A program made the translations under genes and the position numbers. A DNA stretch of 11,097 bases from assembly GCA_021782675.1 (NCBI GenBank), contig JAJXUS010000026.1, forward strand, positions 1 to 11,097. Direction: 5' to 3'. The notes beneath the pieces are model-generated. The model worked only from the letters and a program-made list of their open reading frames with translations. It was not told the DNA's origin and made no database searches. The DNA is from Acidobacteriota bacterium. GTDB taxonomy: Bacteria; Acidobacteriota; Terriglobia; Terriglobales; Acidobacteriaceae. Positions 6,160 through 11,097 of the stretch are shown here, in pieces; within the stretch, counting starts at the first letter, position 1, and the number at the start of each line of letters is the position of its first letter.

Positions 6160-7712
6160 AGGGGCCGCAGCCCGAAGCGCTGGCGGCGCAGATTCTGGAG
6201 TTTCTGGAGGCGCAGCCGTCCCTGGTGCTGGTGGAGGGCGGTCGCATCCTGTTCGATCTGCGGCTGGCGCGCGTGACGGTGACTGCGGAGCATGGCCGCT
6301 GCGTGCTGCATGTGTGGTCGGACGAGCAGGACCTGATCCGCAACGTGGTGGGTGTGACGGCGCGCAAGTATGGACTGCGGCTGCATGTGCTGCGGATGGG
6401 GCAGACGAAGCCGCAGACGCTGGAACTGCATCCGCAGCAGCGCAAGCTGCCGTCGCAGCGGGACACGGCGCGGACACGCTACCTGCCGGTGGTGGAACGC
6501 GCGTGCCGGGCGGCGTTTCCTGACTGGCAGATGGAGGGTCTGCGCACGGCGATGGACCTGGAGCGCAGCTTTGGGCCGGCGTATGCGCGGGGTTTGCTGG
6601 TTCGCGGGAACACGGCGCAGGCGGTGATTGCGATCAACGCGGAGGAGTCGCAGGCGCTGGTCGATGGCGTGCTGACGCTGGGGGTGCTGTGGCTGCACCA
6701 CTGCCGGGAGCATGCCGATGGACGCCGGCACGTCGCAGGGCTGAAGGTGATGGTGCCGAAGGGCCGGGCGACGGTGACGGCCGAGCGCCTGGCGTGGATG
6801 GATACGCGGGCCGCCACGTGGGAGCTGTATGAGCTGGAGGAAGCCAGCGAGCAGCTCTATCTACGAGACCATACCAGCCAGGGAAATCTGGAGTCACGGC
6901 TGTATCATGCGCCGGATACGACGGCAGCGCGGGAGCGTTTTGGCCCGGCGATTGCACGGGTGCGGACGTTGTTTCCGGCGAATGCGGCTGCTGGTGTCGA
7001 GGTGGTATTCCGCAGTGCGACCGAGGTGGCGCTGCTGTGGCATGGGCTGGAGTTTGCGCGTGTTGAGACGATGGTGCAGGAGAATTTCCGGCATGCCGAG
7101 CGGATTGTGTTTGGGTCGGGCGCGAGTGCAACCGAGCTGAGCGCGGAGACGGAAGCGAAGATTCGCGGACTGCTGCAGGGGCTGGTCGAGCGGCGGCGGC
7201 CGGATGGCAACAAGCGCGATGCGCTGTACCGGCAGCAGCCGGAGCGATGGCTGGAGTCGCGCCTGCGGCAGGCGCCTGAGGCGATTGATGCAGGGCTGAT
7301 GCCTGAGCCGATCTATGCGCAGGTGCCCGCATTTACGGCGGCGGACCGGGCGGTGCTGGATCTGCTGGCGATCCGTCGCAACGGGCGGCTGGTGGTGATC
7401 GAGATCAAGGCGGATGAGGATCTGCATCTGGCGATGCAGGCGCTGGATTATTGGATCCGCGTGCGGCGGCATCAGGAGAAGTCCGCAGGAACGGGAAAGA
7501 GCGAGCTGGAGCGGCTGGGATATTTTCCGGGGAAAGTAATTGCGGCTGAGCCGCCGCTGCTGTTGCTGGTGGCGCCGGCGCTGCGTATTCATCCTGCGAA
7601 CGAAGTGGTGCTACGGTATGTGTCGCCGCAGGTGGAGTGGACGCTGGTGGCGCTGGATGAGCGCTGGCGGGAGACGGTGCGGGTGGTGTTCCGGAAGCGG
7701 CGGACGCCGTAG
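6153..7712 (+). CDS. Unknown protein with PD-(D/E)XK nuclease-like C-terminal domain
   Basis: 519 residues; I do not recognise a named family for the full length. Residues 364-440 look like a NucS/RecB-type PD-(D/E)XK core: a helix with WLESRL, then D403 in VLDLLAI, E417 and K419 in VVIEIKA, and Q429 and Y433 in QALDYW (the QxxxY pattern of RecB-like nucleases). Residues 144-176 align without gaps at an offset of 257 (10 of 33 identical) but carry R146, A160, N162, G172 and L176 at those five positions. A second stretch, 199-230, matches 472-503 at offset 273 (P, R, E, W, L, L, E identical). The gene thus seems to hold a degenerate and an intact copy of one domain. Residues 281-345 (VVFRSATEVALLWHGLEFAR and following) separate them. 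No signal peptide or membrane segment is seen. The ATG at 6153 overlaps the DinB-fold gene by 7 bases; the frame is open to 6030, but the upstream part has no coding character. A DNA or RNA nuclease role is inference. Confidence 0.85.
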   Translation: MVEGPQPEALAAQILEFLEAQPSLVLVEGGRILFDLRLARVTVTAEHGRCVLHVWSDEQDLIRNVVGVTARKYGLRLHVLRMGQTKPQTLELHPQQRKLPSQRDTARTRYLPVVERACRAAFPDWQMEGLRTAMDLERSFGPAYARGLLVRGNTAQAVIAINAEESQALVDGVLTLGVLWLHHCREHADGRRHVAGLKVMVPKGRATVTAERLAWMDTRAATWELYELEEASEQLYLRDHTSQGNLESRLYHAPDTTAARERFGPAIARVRTLFPANAAAGVEVVFRSATEVALLWHGLEFARVETMVQENFRHAERIVFGSGASATELSAETEAKIRGLLQGLVERRRPDGNKRDALYRQQPERWLESRLRQAPEAIDAGLMPEPIYAQVPAFTAADRAVLDLLAIRRNGRLVVIEIKADEDLHLAMQALDYWIRVRRHQEKSAGTGKSELERLGYFPGKVIAAEPPLLLLVAPALRIHPANEVVLRYVSPQVEWTLVALDERWRETVRVVFRKRRTP

Positions 7713-7722
7713 ATTACAGAAG

Positions 7723-8865
7723 CTATGCGAGGACGGCGGCCTGAGGTGATTCGGCCGGCAGCGCGCTGCGGGCGGCGAAGAACTGCTCGACGGCATCGAG
7801 GATGCCAGAGCCGGACTTCTGCTCATAGATGGATTTGCGAAGCGACGCGCCGCCGGGGACGCCATGCGTGAACCAGGAGGCGAACTGCTTCATCTTGCCG
7901 GTGGCGTCGGGCAGCTCTTCTTCCAGCAGCATGGAGAAGTAGGTGCGGATGAGGCGGTAGCGGTCGAGCTCCGTGGGTTGGGTGTAGGCGCCGTGCGCGG
8001 TGTACTCGGCGATCTGGCGGAAGATCCAGGGGTTGGCGGGAGCGGCGCGGCCGATCATCACGGCGTCGCAGCCGGTCTCGGCGACGAGCGCGCAGGCGTC
8101 TTCCGGCGTGCGGATGTCGCCGTTGCCGATGACGGGGATGCGCACGGCCTGCTTGACGGCGCCGATCCAGGACCAACGGGCCTGCCCGGAGTAGCCCTGC
8201 TCGCGCGTGCGGGCGTGGAGGGCGACGGCATTGAGGCCGCACTGTTCGGCGAGGCGGGCGAGTTCCACGCAGACGATGTTGTCGTCGTCCCAGCCGAGGC
8301 GGAACTTGACGGTGAAGGGGATGGAGACAGCGGCGCGGACCGCCTGAAAGATGGTGGCGATGAGGGGCAGGTCGCGCAGCAGGCCGCTGCCGCCGTTGCA
8401 CTTGACGACTCGCTTGGCGGGGCAGCCGAGGTTGAGATCGACGAGATCGAAACCGGTGTCCTCGACGATGCGGGCCGCTTCCGCCAGCGTGGCGGGGTCG
8501 GAGCCGAAGAGTTGGGCGGCGATGGGATGCTCATCCTCATAGAAGGTGAGGTAGCGTTTGCGCTTGGCTTCGCGCATGCGGGCGAGGCCGTCGGCGGAGG
8601 TGAACTCCGTCATGATGAGGCCGCACCCGGACTGGTGATTGGAGATTTCGCGGCCGACCGCGCCGGCGAGCGATGCGCCCGAGGGTTCGCCGGCGAAGAG
8701 GCTGGCGTGGCGGATGAAGCGGCGGAAGACGGTATCCGTAACGCCGGCCATGGGGGCGAGGACGGTGGCCGGAGCGATGCGCACGGCGCCGATGGAAAAG
8801 GCCGCGGGCACCCGCACGCCTGCGGGCATGGAGTGGGCGATCGGGTTGTCCCAGTGCTTGTGCAT
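7723..8865 (-). CDS. dusB: tRNA-dihydrouridine synthase, DusB type
   Basis: FMN- and NADPH-dependent enzyme that reduces uridine to dihydrouridine in tRNA. 380 residues. The TIM-barrel part shows APMAGVTD at 37-44, the catalytic cysteine C148 in LNLGCPAKRV, K187 in VKFRLGW, H217 in HART, and the FMN phosphate-binding GNGD at 247-250 and IGRAA at 271-275 followed by NPW. The C-terminal helical domain has KMKQFASWF and LRKSIYE. It is longer than E. coli DusB (321), partly through about 25 extra residues after FRRFIRH (roughly 54-80, SLFAGEPSGASLAG onward). The ATG at 8865 has no clear ribosome-binding site; Met13 (8829) is a reasonable alternative. It lies downstream of rpmE but is separated by a terminator. 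Its stop is 10 bases from the stop of the convergent nuclease-like gene. The assignment to the Dus family is firm; the subtype is likely. Confidence 0.93.
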   Translation of the reverse strand: MHKHWDNPIAHSMPAGVRVPAAFSIGAVRIAPATVLAPMAGVTDTVFRRFIRHASLFAGEPSGASLAGAVGREISNHQSGCGLIMTEFTSADGLARMREAKRKRYLTFYEDEHPIAAQLFGSDPATLAEAARIVEDTGFDLVDLNLGCPAKRVVKCNGGSGLLRDLPLIATIFQAVRAAVSIPFTVKFRLGWDDDNIVCVELARLAEQCGLNAVALHARTREQGYSGQARWSWIGAVKQAVRIPVIGNGDIRTPEDACALVAETGCDAVMIGRAAPANPWIFRQIAEYTAHGAYTQPTELDRYRLIRTYFSMLLEEELPDATGKMKQFASWFTHGVPGGASLRKSIYEQKSGSGILDAVEQFFAARSALPAESPQAAVLA

Positions 8866-8890
8866 GGTGGCGTCGGATGGGCTAATGGCA

Positions 8891-8920
8891 AAACGGCCCC
8901 CGCCGCAGCGGAGGCCGTTT
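8891..8920 (-). terminator. Rho-independent terminator after rpmE
   Basis: The 8-base arms AAACGGCC (8891-8898) and GGCCGTTT (8913-8920) are perfectly complementary, and an inner CCGC/GCGG stem closes a CGCA loop after one mismatch. Read on the minus strand, the hairpin is G+C rich and ends in GTTTTG, a short U tract. It lies 24 bases past the rpmE stop and 25 bases before the dusB start, so it should separate the two genes into different transcripts. The plus-strand copy has no gene to terminate here. Confidence 0.75.
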
Positions 8921-8944
8921 ACTCAAAGGCTGCGGGCGAGCCGG

Positions 8945-9181
8945 TTATTTGGCGGCGGCTGCGGCCTTGGCGGCGTCCGACTGCGCATACTTGCGGCGGA
9001 AGCGCTCGACGCGGCCTGCAGTGTCAATAATCTTCTGCTTGCCGGTGAAGAACGGATGACAACTGGAGCAGATTTCCATGTGGATATCGCCCTTGTGCGT
9101 GGACCGGGTCTCAAAGGAGGAACCGCAGGCGCACACAACGCGAATGGTGTCGTAGTTTGGATGAATGCCTTGCTTTGCCAT
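8945..9181 (-). CDS. rpmE: 50S ribosomal protein L31, zinc-binding type
   Basis: Small protein of the large ribosomal subunit, at the central protuberance where it bridges to the small subunit. 78 residues. The four zinc-ligand cysteines of the C+ type are present: C17 and C19 in [10 protein letters not shown]38 and C41 in [13 protein letters not shown]. The N-terminus [10 protein letters not shown] and the [18 protein letters not shown] segment are typical; the last residues form an Ala/Lys-rich tail. GAAAGG ends 8 bases before the ATG and fixes the start. A candidate promoter lies just upstream, at 9239-9211, and a hairpin terminator follows, so the gene is probably monocistronic. It is divergent from the AAA+ ATPase gene. 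Confidence 0.97.
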   Translation of the reverse strand: MAKQGIHPNYDTIRVVCACGSSFETRSTHKGDIHMEICSSCHPFFTGKQKIIDTAGRVERFRRKYAQSDAAKAAAAAK

Positions 9182-9210
9182 GGTGAAAACCTTTCAGAGT
9201 GCCAATGATC

Positions 9211-9239
9211 AGTTTATTCGAGATTTGCGCATATCGCAA
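9211..9239 (-). promoter_or_regulatory. Candidate sigma70-type promoter of rpmE
   Basis: On the minus strand TTGCGA (9239-9234, 4 of 6 matches to TTGACA) is followed after exactly 17 bases by TAAACT (9216-9211, 4 of 6 matches to TATAAT). Transcription would begin about 20-25 bases before the rpmE start codon, leaving room for the GAAAGG ribosome-binding site at 9195-9190. Position and spacing fit, but the match scores are modest and the acidobacterial consensus may differ. Confidence 0.4.
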
Positions 9240-9331
9240 CGGCCGGAGGTCGGCGGGCTGGACTGCGATACTTGGGGAATGTGGAGCGGGTGCATGGCAG
9301 GGAAAGTGCGCGGACTGGCGGGGGAACTGGC

Positions 9332-10114
9332 ATGCGGGTGAGTGAGCCGGAGGTCTGCGCGTTGTGCGGCGGGCGCGGGCTGCGGCTGATTGAACGCGAC
9401 GGGCAGCGGTTTGCCGCCGAGTGCGACTGCCAGCGGGAGAAGCGGCAGGCGGCGCGGCTGCGGCGGGTGAGGATTCCGGAGCGGTATACGCACTGCTCGC
9501 TCGAGAGCTTTGAGACGCGGTTCCCGGGCGCGGACCCGTCGCTGGGGATGGCGCTGTTGGCGGCGCGCCGGTTTGCCGAGGGTTACCCGGTAGAGACGGC
9601 AGGGCGCGGCTTGCTGCTGACGGGCAGCATTGGCGCGGGCAAGACGCACCTGGCTGTGGGGCTGGTGCGGGAGCTGGTGGAGCAGCGCGGGGCGACGGGG
9701 ATTTTTTGCGACTACCGGGAGCTGCTGAAGCAGATTCAGCACTCGTACAACCCGCAGGTGATGACGACGGAGATGGAGATTCTGCGGCCGGTGTTTGAGG
9801 CCGAGGTGCTGCTGCTGGATGAGCTGGGCGCGGTGAAGCCGACCGACTGGGTGTGGGACACGGTGGCGCACATTCTGAACACGCGCTACAACGACCGGAA
9901 GACGACGCTGATCACGACCAATTATGCGAATGCTCCGGCGGCGCTGGTGCAGGCGGTGTCTGTAAGCGACCGCGACGTGGCGAAGCGGCGCGAGGAGACG
10001 TTGGGCGACAGAATTGGAGAGCGGATGCGGTCGCGGCTGCACGAGATGTGCATTACGGTCACGATGCAGGGCGCAGATTTTCGGCAGACAGTGCGACGGG
10101 CCAGCTTTTTGTAG
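9332..10114 (+). CDS. DnaC/IstB-like AAA+ ATPase, probable helicase loader
   Basis: 260 residues from the chosen start. A small N-terminal zinc-finger-like segment has C9, C12, C31 and C33 (VCALCGG and ECDCQRE). The AAA+ core has Walker A GSIGAGKTH at 98-106, Walker B LLLDELGA at 160-167, a sensor-1-like TLITTNYAN at 192-200 and an arginine-rich end RIGERMRSRLHEM at 227-239 that should hold the arginine finger. This order is that of DnaC/DnaI helicase loaders and of IstB of IS21 elements. No istA, terminal repeats or target duplications are nearby, so a chromosomal loader that delivers DnaB at replication origins or restart sites is more likely. The ATG at 9332 follows GGGGGAA at suitable spacing; the longer frame from 9272 starts with TTG and adds 20 residues without family character. 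The gene ends shortly before a repeat array. Confidence 0.87.
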   Translation: MRVSEPEVCALCGGRGLRLIERDGQRFAAECDCQREKRQAARLRRVRIPERYTHCSLESFETRFPGADPSLGMALLAARRFAEGYPVETAGRGLLLTGSIGAGKTHLAVGLVRELVEQRGATGIFCDYRELLKQIQHSYNPQVMTTEMEILRPVFEAEVLLLDELGAVKPTDWVWDTVAHILNTRYNDRKTTLITTNYANAPAALVQAVSVSDRDVAKRREETLGDRIGERMRSRLHEMCITVTMQGADFRQTVRRASFL

Positions 10115-10140
10115 CGGGGGTGGCCCGACGGAGACAGTAG

Positions 10141-10541
10141 GAAAGCAAGAAGCAGATCCCCTGCGGGGATGACAGCAAGAAAAGCAAAGGCAGAAGCAGA
10201 TCCCCTGCGGGGATGACAGAAAGAAAAGCAAGGGCAGAAGCAGATCCCCTTGCGGGGATGACAGCAAGAAAGGCAAGGGCAAGAAGCAGATCCCTTGAGG
10301 GGATGAAAGAAAGAAAGGCAAGGGCAGAAGCAGATCCCCTGCGGGGATGACAGCAAGAAAAGCAAGGGCAGAAGCAGATCCCCTGCGGGGATGACAGAAA
10401 GAAAAGCAAGGGCAGAAGCAGATCCCCTGCGGGGATGACAGCAAGAAAGGCAAGGGCAGAGGCAGATCCCCTGCGGGGATGACAGCTAGAAGAGCAAGGG
10501 CAGAAGCAGATCCCCTGCGGGGATGACAGCAAGAAAGGCAA
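10141..10541. repeat. Tandem array of nine 44-bp hairpin repeats
   Basis: Cores begin at 10153, 10197, 10241, 10287, 10331, 10375, 10419, 10463 and 10507, all 44 bases apart except one 46-base step; a partial linker from 10141 precedes the first. Seven cores carry the same ATCCCCTGCGGGGAT hairpin as the array at 2101-2667. The third has an extra T in the loop, and the fourth reads ATCCCTTGAGGGGAT, in which pairing is kept. Linkers are purine-rich and lack T on the plus strand, except for one T in the eighth unit. Orientation is the same as in the first array. It lies between the convergent ATPase gene (stop at 10114) and the short-chain dehydrogenase gene (stop at 10571). No gene is seen in 10115-10570. 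Not a CRISPR: linkers are near identical and there are no cas genes. Confidence 0.96.
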
Positions 10542-10570
10542 AGTCAACGGCGAGAGAAATACCGGTATGT

Positions 10571-11097
10571 CTAGTGGCCGGCGAAGCGGTCTTCCATCCT
10601 CTGATTGAACTGGTTGACGAAGGCGTGCTCCTGCGGGCCGGCGTTGTTGCGGAGTGGCTTGACACGTTCGACGAGGATCTCTGGCGCATCGGTGGCGAGA
10701 GCCTGGAAGGTCTCAGCGATGAAGGCGTCGAGCGGCATGGCGCCCTCTTCTTTTGAACTGTTCATGAGATCGGTGGCGACCCAGGGAGGGACGATCTCCT
10801 GCACGCGGACGCTGGTGTTGCGCAGCCGGAAGCGGAGCGAGAGAGTGTAGGAGTGCAGCGCGGCCTTGGTGGCGGAGTACACGGCCGTGAACGCGAGAGG
10901 TGTAAAGGCAAGCCCGGAGGTGTTGTTGAGGATGGTGGCGGAGGGCTGCTGCTTGAGATGCTCGATGAGCGCGCTGGTAAGGCGGATGGGCGCAAGCAGG
11001 TTGGTGGCGACGGTAGCGGCGAGGTGTTCGTCGTCGATGGGTGCGGCAGCATCATCCGGCTGCATGATGCCGGCGTTGTTGAACAGCACATTAGATC
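10571..11097 (-). CDS. Short-chain dehydrogenase, DltE-like, 5' end missing
   Basis: NAD(P)-dependent oxidoreductase of the classical SDR superfamily. Only the C-terminal 174 residues are in the window; the Rossmann TGxxxGIG segment lies beyond the right edge. Visible features are LFNNAGIM (NNAG at visible residues 6-9), the catalytic serine in NNTSG (S60), YSATK (Y73, K77), and VQEIVPPWVATDL after the last core strand, which resembles the DltE-type subgroup. The frame runs on without a start to the edge; a GTG at 11089-11087 lies inside the conserved core and is not the real start. The substrate cannot be told. The gene faces the AAA+ ATPase gene, with the 44-bp repeat array between them. 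Confidence 0.9.
   Translation of the reverse strand, partial: SNVLFNNAGIMQPDDAAAPIDDEHLAATVATNLLAPIRLTSALIEHLKQQPSATILNNTSGLAFTPLAFTAVYSATKAALHSYTLSLRFRLRNTSVRVQEIVPPWVATDLMNSSKEEGAMPLDAFIAETFQALATDAPEILVERVKPLRNNAGPQEHAFVNQFNQRMEDRFAGH

Noticed and set aside
5509..6477. Upstream extension of the tldD frame to 804 residues
   Set aside because: The added N-terminal part is antisense to the DinB-fold and nuclease-like genes, and TldD similarity and normal length begin at 5508.
7864..9030. 388-residue plus-strand frame opposite dusB
   Set aside because: Gly/Ala/Asp-rich shadow translation of a clear dusB gene, also crossing the rpmE terminator.
10059..10547. Minus-strand frames of similar composition across the second array
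   Set aside because: Same cause as in the first array: stop-free repeat DNA, partly antisense to the ATPase gene.

Overview
The window looks like chromosomal DNA of a GC-rich, Gram-negative-type soil bacterium, most likely from the Acidobacteriaceae (Terriglobus, Granulicella or Edaphobacter type). The assignment rests on gene content (egtB-egtD, tldD/tldE, a zinc-type L31 protein, a dusB with an N-terminal insertion) and on arrays built around the hairpin ATCCCCTGCGGGGAT. I associate these arrays with that family from memory and have not checked this by search. There are no phage, plasmid, tRNA, rRNA, CRISPR or insertion-sequence signs.

Layout from left to right. (1) 2-2088, plus strand: the 3' part of egtB overlaps egtD (ATGA). 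Together they carry out the histidine methylation and oxidative C-S bond formation of ergothioneine synthesis. (2) 2101-2667: ten tandem 56/57-bp hairpin repeats fill the space between egtD and the convergent tldE. (3) 5508-2682, minus strand: tldD then tldE, the two halves of the TldD/TldE heterodimeric metalloprotease. (4) 5632-7712, plus strand, divergent from tldD: a YfiT/BstA-like DinB-fold protein overlaps by 7 bases a 519-residue protein of unknown function with a PD-(D/E)XK nuclease-like C-terminal domain. (5) 9181-7723, minus strand: rpmE, a rho-independent terminator, then dusB, whose 3' end lies 10 bases from the convergent nuclease-like gene. (6) 9332-10114, plus strand: a DnaC/IstB-type AAA+ ATPase. 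(7) 10141-10541: a second hairpin array with 44-bp units, again between convergent genes. (8) 11097-10571, minus strand: the C-terminal part of a DltE-like short-chain dehydrogenase.

Two things deserve most attention. The unknown protein at 6153-7712 shows an internal duplication: an intact nuclease-like core (D403, E417, K419, Q429, Y433) is matched 257 residues upstream by a degenerate copy that has lost all five of these residues. The two repeat arrays share one hairpin and one orientation, have linkers free or almost free of T on the plus strand, and occupy two of the three convergent gene junctions and neither divergent one. The 56/57-bp unit equals the 44-bp unit plus a 12/13-base segment.

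The other genes are conserved housekeeping or stress functions whose roles follow from their families.
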